DNA from: Actinomadura rupiterrae
GTDB taxonomy: Bacteria; Actinomycetota; Actinomycetes; Streptosporangiales; Streptosporangiaceae
Assembly (NCBI RefSeq): GCF_024172125.1
Contig: NZ_JAMZEA010000008.1
Location: forward strand, 186,001 to 250,000
Length of the DNA: 64,000 bases
Direction of reading: 5' to 3'
Shown here: piece after piece, positions 1-8,899 of the stretch
Layout: every line of letters starts with the position of its first letter
How positions within the stretch are numbered: position 1 is the stretch's first letter
Made by a program: the position numbers and the translations under genes
The notes under the pieces: generated by a model
Told to the model about the DNA's origin: nothing
Databases searched by the model: none
What the model saw: the letters and a program-made list of their open reading frames with translations, nothing else

Positions 1-2
1 CG

Positions 3-314
3 ACCGACCCGGTCACCGGGCAGGCCATCGTCGCGTTCGTGATCCCGCGCGGCAGCGCCGGCGAGGACGTCGAGGGCGAGGACTTCCTCAAGGAGCTGCG
101 CGAGCACGTCGCCCGCACCCTCGGCCCGATCGCCAAGCCGCGCCAGATCATGATCGTTCCGGAGCTGCCGAAGACCCGCTCCGGCAAGATCATGCGGCGC
201 CTGCTGCGGGACGTCGCGGAGAACCGCAGCATCGGCGACGTCACCACCCTCGCCGACAGCACCGTGATGAACCTCATCGCCGAGAAGCTCCCCAGCGCCA
301 AGTCCGAAGACTGA
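3..314 (+). CDS. acs: Acetyl-CoA synthetase, C-terminal end (5' truncated by window)
   Basis: Only the last ~103 residues are present; the frame is open from the window edge. They form the C-terminal lid of an AMP-forming acetyl-CoA synthetase, which makes acetyl-CoA from acetate, ATP and CoA in the cytosol. The hallmark is PKTRSGKIMRR near nt 165-200, whose lysine in SGK is the residue needed for adenylation and is acetylated in known Acs proteins. The assignment is reinforced by position: in M. tuberculosis acs (Rv3667) sits at the same end of the block with the holin-like, EphE-like and MarP genes found next here. Other acyl-CoA synthetases share the motif, so substrate rests partly on synteny. 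Confidence 0.9.
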   Translation, partial: TDPVTGQAIVAFVIPRGSAGEDVEGEDFLKELREHVARTLGPIAKPRQIMIVPELPKTRSGKIMRRLLRDVAENRSIGDVTTLADSTVMNLIAEKLPSAKSED

Positions 315-1045
315 CCGACACCGCGAACCCCGGCCAACACCCCGGAACCGCATCAGGCACATAGGCCAAGCCCTAGAAGCCTGGCCGCCTTCCGGGGCCT
401 GGCCGGGGTTCGCGCATCTCCACCCCCGCGCAAGTCGGGCGCGCATGAGGCTCGCGCACGCTAGGCGCGGCTGCCTGAACGACCCGCGCACGCACGAGCC
501 CACGCGCACGAGCCCCGCGCACACAAGCCCGAGCACACGAGCCCCGGACAGACGAGGCCCGGGCGCACGAGGCGCGGGCGCACGAGGAACGCATGCTTAA
601 GGCGCGAGCGTTGGAGGCACGCACACCGAGGGGCGCGGGCAGCGCATGACACACCCCAGGCGCGGGCGCACGAGACGCCCGCACACCAGACCCGACCGCC
701 TGGGCCCCAGACGCCTGGGGCCCGGACGCACGGGCCCGGATGCATGCCGTCTGGACGCATGCGGTCTGGACGTGAGGGGCGCGGGTGCTTGAAGCGCGGG
801 CGCAGGAGGGCCGCCTAGGCGTCGGACGCGCGTGGGCGTGAGGCGGGTGCTCGGTGGAAGCCCTTGGGTGGCCGTTTCGCATGGTCAGGGGCGGGCACAA
901 GGGACTTAGGTGACGATCATCCGGGTACGCTCGAGATCTGGTGTGCCGGGAAGTCTGGTCGGCGTTGGGGGCGGACCGGTCTCCGCGCGCACGAGGGGTC
1001 TGTCTCGTCCCCGAGACCATGGTTCGTCCGCCACTCGGGGGATCG
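315..1045. repeat. Low-complexity G+C-only spacer between acs and nhaA
   Basis: No convincing gene. From about 430 to 850 the sequence is built of degenerate 12-20 bp words such as gcgcgggcgcacgag and cccgcgcac, nearly free of A/T runs. Open frames on both strands translate only into Arg/Ala/Pro/Cys-rich strings with no family resemblance. The last 150 bp looks more complex and probably holds the nhaA promoter, which I could not place. Confidence 0.6.
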
Positions 1046-2275
1046 ATGACGCGCGTTCGAAGCAGCTGGCCTGTCCGGCCTACCGTCCGTTACGGCAAGA
1101 ACGTGACGGACGCGCTGCGTACGGAGACCGTAGGCGGCGTCATCATGCTCCTGGCGACCGTCGCCGCGCTCATCTGGGCCAACACGCCTTGGTCGTCCTC
1201 GTACACGCGCATGCAGAAGTACGAGCTGAACCCCAGCTGGCTGGGCCTGGAGCACATGGATCTGGCGCATTGGGCGTCAGGTGGCTTGCTCGCCGTCTTC
1301 TTCTTCATAGCCGGGCTCGAACTTCGTGAAGAGCTGACACACGGCGAGCTGCGCAACCCAAGGGACGCCGCGCTGCCGGTCATCGCCGCTATAGCGGGCG
1401 TCGTCGTTCCCGCGCTCATCTTCGTCGCCTTTACCGCTGGCCATGGGGACGCGACGCGCGGATGGGCCGTCCCTACGGCGACCGATATTGCGTTCGCGCT
1501 GGCCGTCCTGGCCGTGACGTTCTCCGACTGCCCCGCGCCGTTGCGCGCGTTCCTGCTCACGCTCGCCGTCGTGGACGACCTGATCGCCATCACGATCATC
1601 GCGTTGTTCTACACCTCGAAGCTGTCGTACGGGCCGCTGCTGACCGCCGTCGTCCTCATCGCCGTGTACGGGTTCCTGCAGCTCAGAGGCGTCCGGACGC
1701 CGTGGTTGTACGTGCCGCTGGGCATCCTCGCCTGGTACTTCGCGCAGCGCAGCGGCATCCACGCGACGGTCGCCGGTGTCGCGCTCGGGATGCTGACGTC
1801 CCCGCGGGAGACGCCGGACGAGCGGCCGACGAACGCCGAGCGGGCCGACCATGTGTTGCGTCCCATATCGGCGGGTTTGTGCGTCCCGCTGTTCGCGTTC
1901 CTCAGCGCGGGTGTCGCGCTGGGCGGGGACGCGCTCGGCGCCGTCTTCAACGACCGCGTCGCGCTCGGCGTGATGGCCGGGCTGGTCCTGGGCAAGTTCG
2001 CGGGGGTCCTCGGCGGCGCGTGGACGGCCGTCCGGCTCGGCCTGGCCACGCTCGGCGCCGAGCTGCACTGGCGGGAGATCGCCGGGGTGGCCGCGCTGGC
2101 CGGTGTGGGCTTCACCGTTTCGCTGTTGATCGGCGGTTTGGCCTACCCCGACCCGGCACAATTCGAGAGAGTGACAACAGCGGTCCTGATCGCGAGCGTG
2201 CTCGCGTCGGTGGCCGCGTCCGCGGTCTTCCGGCACCGGGTGCGGCAGCGCGCCCGCGAGGCGGAGGCGAGCTGA
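1046..2275 (+). CDS. nhaA: Na+/H+ antiporter NhaA
   Basis: A 409-residue integral membrane protein of the NhaA family, which exchanges sodium for protons across the cytoplasmic membrane and supports pH and salt homeostasis. Hydrophobic segments run from ALRTETVGGVIMLLA onward. The paired aspartates of the ion site are in LAVVDDLIA (about D177/D178), and the family segment FFIAGLELREEL is present. I start it at the ATG at 1046 behind a GGGG stretch; in-frame starts at 941 and 1019 would add residues not typical of the family. The stop codon overlaps the ATG of a low-complexity frame (TGATG at 2273-2277). NhaA is not part of the M. tuberculosis block and looks like a lineage-specific insertion. 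Confidence 0.93.
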   Translation: MTRVRSSWPVRPTVRYGKNVTDALRTETVGGVIMLLATVAALIWANTPWSSSYTRMQKYELNPSWLGLEHMDLAHWASGGLLAVFFFIAGLELREELTHGELRNPRDAALPVIAAIAGVVVPALIFVAFTAGHGDATRGWAVPTATDIAFALAVLAVTFSDCPAPLRAFLLTLAVVDDLIAITIIALFYTSKLSYGPLLTAVVLIAVYGFLQLRGVRTPWLYVPLGILAWYFAQRSGIHATVAGVALGMLTSPRETPDERPTNAERADHVLRPISAGLCVPLFAFLSAGVALGGDALGAVFNDRVALGVMAGLVLGKFAGVLGGAWTAVRLGLATLGAELHWREIAGVAALAGVGFTVSLLIGGLAYPDPAQFERVTTAVLIASVLASVAASAVFRHRVRQRAREAEAS

Positions 2276-2538
2276 TGTCCGGAACCGGGCCGACGCCCAT
2301 CCCCGGACAGATGCCCGGAACCGGGCCGACGCCCGGAACCAGGCCAAGGCCCGGCGCCTGGCTGAGGCCCGGGGCCGGGCTGAGGTCGGGTGCCGGGCTG
2401 AGGTCGGGTGCCGGGCTGAGGTTCGGAGCCGGGGCGAGGTCCGCGGGCGGAGGCGGCGGGACGGGCGGACGCCCCCTGCGGGCGGGCCGGGTGGTCCGGG
2501 CGGCGGACGAGCTGCCAGGCTGGGTTCGGCCCTGGTGA
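2275..2538 (+). other. Low-complexity ORF coupled to nhaA (87 aa)
   Basis: The ATG overlaps the nhaA stop by one base, and the frame runs to TGA at 2536-2538, just before the ribosome binding site of the next gene. The product would be PGTGPTPGTRPRPGA, then LRSGAG units, then a short Gly stretch. At the DNA level it is a run of related ~20-bp repeats (ccgggctgaggtcgggtg and variants). I see no fold or family. Either it is a translated repeat expansion that keeps ribosomes moving to the next gene, or it is non-coding repeat DNA that happens to stay open. Confidence 0.35.
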
Positions 2539-2564
2539 CCGGGGCCCTGGAAGGAGAGAGCGCT

Positions 2565-3026
2565 ATGTCGGAGGCACTGCCGGGCGGCCGCATGGAGGAC
2601 AAGTCCCTCGGCGAGCTCGTCGCGATGGCGTCCAGCAACGTGTCCAGCCTGATCCGGGCCGAGATGGACCTGGCCAAGCTGGAGCTGAAGGACGACGCCA
2701 AGAAGGCCGCGCTGGGCAGCGTGATGTTCGCGATCGCCGGGCTGTGCGCCGGGCTCATCGTGATCCTGCTGTCGATCGCCGCCGCCTACGGGCTGGTCGC
2801 GGCCGGTATCTGGCACTGGGCCGCGTTCCTCATCGTCGCGGGCGTCTACGCGCTGCTCGCCGGCGCGCTGGTCGGCATCGGGTACCTGCGCATCCGCAAG
2901 ATCGACGGGGCCAAGCGCACCCGCGCCGAGCTGCGCGCCGACTTCGACATGCTCCGGCACCGCGGCGACGCCGACGACGCGGTCGACGCGGTCGACGCCG
3001 CGGACACCCCGGCGCTGACGGACTGA
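2565..3026 (+). CDS. Phage-holin-family / actinobacterial Holin-X membrane protein
   Basis: A 153-residue protein with an N-terminal amphipathic part (KSLGELVAMASSNVSSLIRAEMDLAKLELKDD), two hydrophobic segments (about residues 58-80 and 86-108) and a charged C-terminus ending in a DADDAVDAVDAA repeat. This is the layout of Actinobacterial Putative Holin-X (DUF1469) proteins, as is Rv3669 at the same place in M. tuberculosis. The start at 2565 has a clear AAGGAGAG at 2551-2558. It lies 16 bp before the alpha/beta hydrolase, so the two are probably co-transcribed. The real role is unknown; the holin name reflects similarity, not lysis. Confidence 0.85.
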   Translation: MSEALPGGRMEDKSLGELVAMASSNVSSLIRAEMDLAKLELKDDAKKAALGSVMFAIAGLCAGLIVILLSIAAAYGLVAAGIWHWAAFLIVAGVYALLAGALVGIGYLRIRKIDGAKRTRAELRADFDMLRHRGDADDAVDAVDAADTPALTD

Positions 3027-3042
3027 GCGGGCGAGACACGCC

Positions 3043-3966
3043 ATGGCCGCGCCGGACGCCTCGCTCGTCGAGATCGACGGCCCCTGGACGCACCGCTCGG
3101 TGAGCGCGGGCGGCACCCGCTTCCACGTAGCGGAGGCGGGCGAGGGGCCCCTCGTCCTGCTGCTGCACGGCTTCCCCGAGTTCTGGTGGGCCTGGCACCA
3201 CCAGCTCGTGTCGCTCCCGGCCGCCGGGTTCCGCGCGGCGGCCGTGGACCTGCGCGGCTACGGCGCGAGCGACAAACCACCGCGCGGCTACGACCTGGTC
3301 ACCCTCGCCGCGGACGCCGCGGGCCTCGTGCGCGCGCTCGGGGAGGCCAACGCGATCGTCGTCGGCCACGACTGGGGCGGACTACTCGCCTGGACGATGG
3401 CGGCCTACCACCCCAAGGTCGTCCAGAGGCTGGTAACGGTAGGGGCGCCGCACCCGCTGCGACTGCGCCAGTCCCTACGCAGCGACCCGCGCAAACAGCT
3501 ATGGGCTACACGCCACACGCTCGGCTTCCAGGTTCCCGTATGGCCCGAGCGTCGTCTCGTCCAGAACGAGGGCGCACTTGTAGGCCGCTTGCTCCACGAC
3601 TGGTCCGGCCCCGGCTGGCCGGACGAACGGACCGAGCGCCTCGTGCGCGACGCGATACGCATCCCCGGCGTGGCGCATTGCGCGCTTGAGTACCACCGTT
3701 GGCTCGTCCGCTCCCAACCGCGTCCGGACGGTATCCGCTACGCGCGACGCATGCGCGCGCCCATCCAGGTCCCCACGCTCCAACTGCACGGCGCGCTGGA
3801 CCGCTGCACGCTTCCCTCCAGCGCCCAGGGTTCCGGACGGTACGTCGCCGCCCCCTACCGCTGGAAGCTCATCGAGGGCGCAGGCCACTTCCCCCACGAG
3901 GAACGTCCACGTGCCTTCGACGCGCAGCTCACCGGCTGGCTCAAAGACCCCGAACCCGAACACTGA
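3043..3966 (+). CDS. Alpha/beta hydrolase, epoxide-hydrolase-like (EphE position)
   Basis: A 307-residue cytosolic alpha/beta hydrolase. It has the oxyanion motif LHGFPEFWWAW, the nucleophile elbow GHDWGG in which Asp takes the serine place (typical of epoxide hydrolases and haloalkane dehalogenases), and the catalytic His in GAGHFPHEE. In M. tuberculosis the same locus holds ephE (Rv3670), so an epoxide hydrolase is the best guess; the substrate is not shown. By eye, codon use changes within the gene: the first 350 bp are strictly G/C-ending, and from about 3390 many codons end in A or T (cta, gta, aca, ata). The next gene starts two bases after its stop. Confidence 0.88.
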   Translation: MAAPDASLVEIDGPWTHRSVSAGGTRFHVAEAGEGPLVLLLHGFPEFWWAWHHQLVSLPAAGFRAAAVDLRGYGASDKPPRGYDLVTLAADAAGLVRALGEANAIVVGHDWGGLLAWTMAAYHPKVVQRLVTVGAPHPLRLRQSLRSDPRKQLWATRHTLGFQVPVWPERRLVQNEGALVGRLLHDWSGPGWPDERTERLVRDAIRIPGVAHCALEYHRWLVRSQPRPDGIRYARRMRAPIQVPTLQLHGALDRCTLPSSAQGSGRYVAAPYRWKLIEGAGHFPHEERPRAFDAQLTGWLKDPEPEH

Positions 3967-3968
3967 CC

Positions 3969-4478
3969 ATGCCCGACCCCAACGCGCAGCCACGCGACCG
4001 CGACACACCAGGACAGGACCGCCGCTCCGAGGGACGCGATCGCGATCCGCAAGGACGGGCACGCAATGCGCGACCTCGCGACGCGTACGGACGCCCGCTC
4101 CCCCATGACGCGGAGGGTGTTCCTACGACACCCGACGATTTCATGCTGCCGCCGAACGAAGCGTTGGACGAGGCCCAGCGGCTACTCGACGCCGACCGTC
4201 CGTTCCACGCGCACGAGGTGCTGGAAGCGGTCTGGAAGGCGGCCCCCGAAAACGAGCGCGAACTGTGGCGCGGCCTAGCTCAGGTAGCCGTAGGCATCAC
4301 ACACCTGCGTAGGGGCAACCCACGCGGCGCGCACGCACTCCTGTCACGCGCCGCCGACCGCCTAGACGAGTACAGCGACAACACGCACGGCATCGACATC
4401 CCCCGCCTGACCCGCGACATCCGCACCCTCGCCGAAGACCGCCCCCTCAACACCCCCGTCCCCCTAAACCTGCGCTAA
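3969..4478 (+). CDS. DUF309 domain protein
   Basis: A 169-residue protein. The first ~60 residues are charged and low in complexity (RDRDPQGRARNARPRDAYGRP). The rest matches DUF309, with the helical signature RPFHAHEVLEAVWK, ELWRGLAQVAVGITHLRRGN and a C-terminal LTRDIRTLAED. DUF309 proteins are small helical proteins of unproven function. The ATG follows the hydrolase stop by two bases, so translation is probably coupled. Codon use is relaxed as in the second half of the hydrolase. The gene points towards marP on the other strand. Confidence 0.85.
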   Translation: MPDPNAQPRDRDTPGQDRRSEGRDRDPQGRARNARPRDAYGRPLPHDAEGVPTTPDDFMLPPNEALDEAQRLLDADRPFHAHEVLEAVWKAAPENERELWRGLAQVAVGITHLRRGNPRGAHALLSRAADRLDEYSDNTHGIDIPRLTRDIRTLAEDRPLNTPVPLNLR

Positions 4479-4915
4479 CCGCCCCCACCCCCACAACCCG
4501 CGCCCCAAGCACTCGTCCCAATCCGCCGCGTTCGGCGCGGCTGCGAGCGTGAACGCGCTGCCGCCACGCTCGCCTCAGCCCCGGCGGCCCCACCTCATGC
4601 GCGCCCCGTTGCGCCCACGCTGACCGTGACGCCCGCCCCGCCCTGTGCTCGTGCCAACCGGCGCGTCCAGACTGCTATGCGCCCGCGCACCAGCCGCTCT
4701 GCGTCCGCGCGGTTCCGTGCGTCCAGGCTCAGATGTGCCCGCGCTTGGCGGCGCATCCACGGCAGTCTGCGCTTGCGACAATCCGGTACGGCCTCACATG
4801 GCAGCGTCCAGGAATGCTCGGCTTGCACGCTTGGCTGTGCGCGCGCTAATCAGGTGCATCTGCGCTCGGTGTGGTTGCGTGAGGTTGCTCGGCGGATCGC
4901 AAGCGCGCGGGTGCG
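4479..4915. repeat. Convergent low-complexity spacer
   Basis: This lies between the ends of the DUF309 gene and marP. It contains degenerate words around gtgctcgtgcc, gcgcgtccag and gtgcgcgc, and short Arg/Ala-rich frames on both strands with no family match. I see no strong terminator hairpin and no RNA gene. Confidence 0.55.
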
Positions 4916-6112
4916 CTAGTCGGCGCAGCCTTCGGTGGAGACGGGAAGCGTGGCGCCTTCGGCGGCGCGTGCGTCCGGCTCGACCTCGTTGGCGGTCAGG
5001 GCGTAGCCGGTCTGCGGGGAGTCGAGGGCGGCGGCGAAGATGACGCCGTAGACGCGGCCGTCGGTCGACAGCAGCGGGCCACCGGAGTTGCCCTGCTCGA
5101 CGTCGCCGCGGATGGCGTAGATCTCGCGCGTGACCTGCGGCGAGTGGTAGATGTCCGGCGCCCTGGAGATCTGCCGGGCGCGGACCCGGGCGGCGAGGGC
5201 GGTGAACGGGCGGCTCTTGGGGTAGCCGGCGATGATGGCGTCGTCGCGCACGCGCGCGGGTCCGGCGAACTTCAACGGCGAAGCGGTCAACCCCGGGACA
5301 TACAGCACCGCCACATCCCGCTGCGGGTCATACAGCACCACCTTGCCCGGACGGTGGGTGCCATCCAGCGAATCGATCCGGGACGAGCCGCGGGCGCCGG
5401 CGACCACGTGCGCGTTGGTCATCACCCGATCGGGCGCGAACACAAACCCCGTCCCCTCGATCCGGCGCTGGCAGTCCGGCGCGGTACTGGTGATCTTCAC
5501 GATCGACTGCCGGGCCGCGCGCAGCGAGGCGGTGTTGAGGATCGCATCATTGGGCGGCGGGACCTTGGCCACCGACTCCCCGCCCAGCCCGTTGAACACC
5601 TGCGGGAACTCGCTGCTGGCCACAAACCCCCGGAAGGAGGAGAACCAGGTCTGCGCCTGCTGCGGCATCACATCATTGACCCCGCGGATGATCGACGACC
5701 CCTTCACCTGCGTCCGCACCGACTTGAACTCCGAATTGGCCACCAGCGACCCGAAGAACCACGCCACGATCAACAGCGACAGCACCGACACCACCCCACC
5801 ACCCACCGCATCGGCGGTCCGGGCATTGCTGTCGGTCACCCGGTTACGCAGCACCGCCCCCAGCGACGACGCCAGCAACTGCCCCAGCGTCGCCGCCAAA
5901 AACGCGATCACGATCGCCAGCAGCGCCTGCTGCGCCGCACCACTGACCGTCGCCTCGGCGATCGGCGGGGCGATCAGCACACCCACCACACCCCCGCCGA
6001 CAAACCCGACGAAGCTCAGCAGGCTCACGATGAAGCCCTGCCGGTACCCCGACACCGCAAACAGCAGAATCAGCACGAGCAGGATCAAATCCAGAAGGTG
6101 GTCGCCCAGCAC
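4916..6112 (-). CDS. marP: MarP: membrane-anchored periplasmic serine protease
   Basis: 398 residues from a GTG start. The N-terminal ~125 residues hold four hydrophobic segments of the CvpA (colicin V production) family, followed by a linker and a chymotrypsin-like domain. The triad is visible: His235 in TNAHVV, Asp266 in DPQRDVAVL and Ser343 in GNSGGPL. Cys214 and Cys396 are placed as for the activity-controlling disulfide of M. tuberculosis MarP (Rv3671c), where the protease is needed for acid resistance and cleaves the hydrolase RipA. Length, architecture and position match that protein. It lies downstream of the NUDIX gene on the same strand, with a 324-bp gap. Confidence 0.95.
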   Translation of the reverse strand: MLGDHLLDLILLVLILLFAVSGYRQGFIVSLLSFVGFVGGGVVGVLIAPPIAEATVSGAAQQALLAIVIAFLAATLGQLLASSLGAVLRNRVTDSNARTADAVGGGVVSVLSLLIVAWFFGSLVANSEFKSVRTQVKGSSIIRGVNDVMPQQAQTWFSSFRGFVASSEFPQVFNGLGGESVAKVPPPNDAILNTASLRAARQSIVKITSTAPDCQRRIEGTGFVFAPDRVMTNAHVVAGARGSSRIDSLDGTHRPGKVVLYDPQRDVAVLYVPGLTASPLKFAGPARVRDDAIIAGYPKSRPFTALAARVRARQISRAPDIYHSPQVTREIYAIRGDVEQGNSGGPLLSTDGRVYGVIFAAALDSPQTGYALTANEVEPDARAAEGATLPVSTEGCAD

Positions 6113-6436
6113 CGCTTCACCGTATAGCGACTACGGGCCTGCGCACGTCCCCTCGCTGTACCAGTTTCACCGGACGTGTGTAGTCATCCGGGGCGATGTG
6201 CACGCGCGCACGAGGCGTCGCAGAGGCCCGTATGGCCCGCTTATCAGCGGTACACAAAGCACCTTCGGCTATCAAACGTGGCCGCATAAGGCGCCGCCCA
6301 TAGCCCGGGGCAACGCCGCATGAGGCGCGTCCCACAGCCCTACGGCGACGCTGCGTGAGGCGTGGCCCGCGGGCGTCGGGCAACGCTGCGTGAGGCGCAC
6401 CCTCAGCAACAGAGCAAAACCGCGTGGGGCGGGCGC
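6113..6436. repeat. Spacer with short direct repeats upstream of marP
   Basis: Three copies of a word close to aacgcygcrtgaggcg occur between 6310 and 6400 (ending gcatgaggcgc, gcgtgaggcgt, gcgtgaggcgc). Similar caacgcc/cccatagcc pieces lie between them. The marP promoter is probably at the 6120-6200 end, but I cannot define a -35/-10 pair. No gene seen. Confidence 0.5.
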
Positions 6437-7090
6437 TCAGCTACGGAGCGAGAGCGACAGGGCGTCCGGCGGAAGGTCCTCGACGTGACTTGGGTCCCAC
6501 GGACGGTCCCAGCCGCCCGCCTGGAGGACGGCCGTCAGCAGCATGGCGGTGAATCCCCAGACCAGCATGCCGCGCACCCGGAACGCCGGGCCGAGCCGCA
6601 GTCCGGACGGGTGCCGGACGGTCAGCCGGTTCGCCGGGTCGGTCAGTTCCGCGATCGGGACACGCGCGACGGTCGCGACCTCGCCGGGATGTCCGGGCGC
6701 GATTTCGGACGGTTCGCGCCACCAGCCGATGACCGGCGTGACCCGGTGGTTGCTGTGCGACAGGTACAGCTCGGGAAGCGTGCCCAGGACGTCCACGCCC
6801 GAGGGCTCGACGCCGGTCTCCTCCTGGGCCTCGCGCAGCGCCGCGGCGATCGGGCCGCCGTCTTCGGGGTCGATGCGTCCGCCGGGGAACGCGGGCTGCC
6901 CGGCATGGTTGGACAGCGTCGCGGCGCGCTCGGTGAGCAGGATGTCCGGACCGTCAGGGCCCTCGCCGAAAAGGATCAGCACCGCCGCGTCCCGGCTGCC
7001 CTCACCGGGCCGCATGCCTTCGGGGACCGGCATCCGCGGGGCGTCGCGGAGGAATCGGTCCAGCCATGCGGGCGAAGCGGCGTCGGTCAC
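6437..7090 (-). CDS. NUDIX hydrolase, CoA pyrophosphatase type (NudL-like)
   Basis: A 217-residue NUDIX protein. The box reads GGRIDPEDGGPIAAALREAQEETGV in pieces: FPGGRID, then REAQEETG, carrying the metal-binding glutamates. The spacing and the LLTERAATLSNHAGQPAFPGG segment before it are typical of bacterial CoA pyrophosphatases, which split CoA or its derivatives into phosphopantetheine and 3',5'-ADP. I choose the GTG at 7090, preceded by GGGAG, over an upstream ATG at 7180 that would add 30 atypical residues. M. tuberculosis has Rv3672c, a NUDIX gene, in the same place next to marP. The thioredoxin-like Rv3673c that follows there is missing here. Confidence 0.88.
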   Translation of the reverse strand: MTDAASPAWLDRFLRDAPRMPVPEGMRPGEGSRDAAVLILFGEGPDGPDILLTERAATLSNHAGQPAFPGGRIDPEDGGPIAAALREAQEETGVEPSGVDVLGTLPELYLSHSNHRVTPVIGWWREPSEIAPGHPGEVATVARVPIAELTDPANRLTVRHPSGLRLGPAFRVRGMLVWGFTAMLLTAVLQAGGWDRPWDPSHVEDLPPDALSLSLRS

Positions 7091-7371
7091 AACATCTCCC
7101 AACCCGGCGGCGGGCCGGATGCTTCCCGCCGACCGGAAATCCGGCGGCCGGGCGCCCTGTGACGGAGCGCCCGAAACCACTCACGATCCCCTTTGCGGAT
7201 GCCCTCAATCGCGCTTCGGCCCCCCTCGCACGCCCGGCCGCGCGACGCAGCCCGCGGGCCCGTCCAAACCGATACCTCGAACCACTGCCAAACAAGGAGA
7301 TTTCGCGATAGAAACCCCGATGACCGGCCTTGATCGCTTCGGCCGGAGAGCTGATGCGGCAGGAGCATGAC

Positions 7372-7947
7372 ATGACCAACTGGCCGATTCTGGAGCAGTC
7401 CCACGAGGCGCTGCGCACCGCGGCGGCCGCCGTCGCCGACTGGGACGCCCCGACGCCCTGCGCGGACTGGAGCGCCGCCCAAGTGCTCCAGCACGCGGCG
7501 GGCGACCAGATCGCGTTCGCGGCCTTCCTCACCGGCGGCCCCGGACCGTCCTTCGACCCGTTCGCGCCGACCGGCGTGCTCGACGGGACCCCCGCTGACC
7601 TGCTCGAACCCGCTCTGGCCAGCGCGGCCGAGGCCTGGGCGGGCGTCGCGACCAGCTCCGAACAGGTCCACGTGCCCGTCCCGCCGAACGACATGCCCGC
7701 CGGGCTCGGCGTCGGCGCCTGCGCCCTCGACGCGGCCGTCCACGCCTGGGACATCGCGAGGTCCGCCGGCGCACCCTCGCCCCTGTCCACCACGCTCGCC
7801 CGCGACCTGTTGCCCGTGGCCCAGCAGATCGTCGAGCCGCTGCGCACCTACGGCGCCTACGCCGCCGTCCTCCCCGCCACGTCCGGCGACGACGAGGTAG
7901 CCGCCCTCATGCGCTACCTCGGCCGCGACCCCCACTGGAAGTCCTGA
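7372..7947 (+). CDS. TIGR03086 family metal-binding protein (DinB/mycothiol-dependent fold)
   Basis: 191 residues with the layout of TIGR03086 proteins, relatives of mycothiol-dependent maleylpyruvate isomerase and other DinB-fold enzymes. It has an N-terminal helix with CADWSAAQVLQHAAGDQ, where His would bind metal, and the second metal segment ALDAAVHAWDIARS. The start is the ATG at 7372 with AGGAG at 7361-7365. It stands alone on the plus strand between the NUDIX and nth genes, both on the minus strand. A strong hairpin follows. Substrate unknown. Confidence 0.85.
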   Translation: MTNWPILEQSHEALRTAAAAVADWDAPTPCADWSAAQVLQHAAGDQIAFAAFLTGGPGPSFDPFAPTGVLDGTPADLLEPALASAAEAWAGVATSSEQVHVPVPPNDMPAGLGVGACALDAAVHAWDIARSAGAPSPLSTTLARDLLPVAQQIVEPLRTYGAYAAVLPATSGDDEVAALMRYLGRDPHWKS

Positions 7948-7972
7948 CCCACACAACTGCCGAGTCACCACC

Positions 7973-8002
7973 CCCTGCAGATGCACAAGAGCATCTGCAG
8001 GG
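7973..8002 (+). terminator. Hairpin terminator after the TIGR03086 gene
   Basis: A perfect 12-bp stem (CCCTGCAGATGC and its complement) with a 6-nt loop ACAAGA lies 26 bp after the stop codon. There is no T tract, as is usual for high-GC actinobacterial terminators. Confidence 0.8.
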
Positions 8003-8899
8003 CCTAAGTCCCTCCGACAGAAGCGCAAAGCCCGTTCCCCCGCACAGGACGCTCGTCGGCAAGCACAGAGAGCATCCAACGGCAAGCAAAGCCCCCCACA
8101 AGCGCCACCACGCCTCGCGCGCGCACGCAGGCGCCGTACGCGCATCCAGGCACCATGCACGCATCCAGGCACCGTGGGCGCACGCAGCCGCCGTGTGGGT
8201 GCACGCGGGTCGTGGGCGCACGCAGGACCCCCAGCGGTCCGTGGTGGCCCGTGGACGCATGTAGGCGCCGAATCATCCGTGAGCGTACGAAAACGCTGAA
8301 GAGCGGCCGTGGACGCACCTAAAGCATGGCGAACGTGGACAACAGCACCGTCAATACGCGCAGAACGCCTGCCAACACGCGCAGGACGCCTACCAGCGCG
8401 CGCGGACCTTCGCAGCAGCCCGCACGGGACGGCCGCCAGCCCGCGTGAACCTCCCAGAAGACCGCGCGAGACGCCCGCCAATCCGCGCGGGCCTTCCCCA
8501 GCCCGCACCGGATGCCCGGGGGAAGGCGAGCACGCGCGGACCTCCATCAGCCACGCGAGCCTCCACTAGCCACGCGGGACGCCTACCCAGCCCAAGCGGG
8601 ACGCCCACCAGCGCGCACGAACCTCTCTCAGCCGCGCGAACCTCCAATTAGGCCGCTCGGGACGCTTCCCAGCGCACACAAGCCGTTCCAGCCCGCGCGG
8701 GGGGGACGGCTGCCAGCACGCGCGGACCTTTCGCAGCCCGCACCGGACGGACCCCCGGCGCACACAGGCCTTTCCCAGCCCGCGCGAACCCTGCGCGGAG
8801 CTTTCAAAGCCGGTGCGGGACGCCCGCCAAGACGGGCAAATCACGCATGGGCGCGTGGTGAGCGTCTATGGATGCCGACGGTGAGTGTTCCGCGACAGC
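8003..8899. repeat. Convergent low-complexity spacer, ~0.9 kb
   Basis: This lies between the convergent TIGR03086 and nth genes. It has two styles of degenerate repeat: 8090-8340 with words like gcgcacgcaggcgcc and catccaggcacc, and 8380-8850 with gcccgcgcggacctt and cgggacgcc units of roughly 25-35 bp (for example agcccgcacgggacg, cagcccgcaccggac). All reading frames give Arg/Pro/Ala-rich strings. No RNA gene or protein gene seen. Confidence 0.6.

Noticed and set aside
373..1020. 215-codon minus-strand frame
   Set aside because: Arg/Ala/Pro/Cys-rich translation of repeat DNA, no family, no ribosome binding site; both strands are equally open.
7087..8547. 486-codon minus-strand frame over the TIGR03086 gene
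   Set aside because: Shadow of the plus-strand gene extended by repeat DNA; the plus-strand product has family motifs, start signal and terminator.
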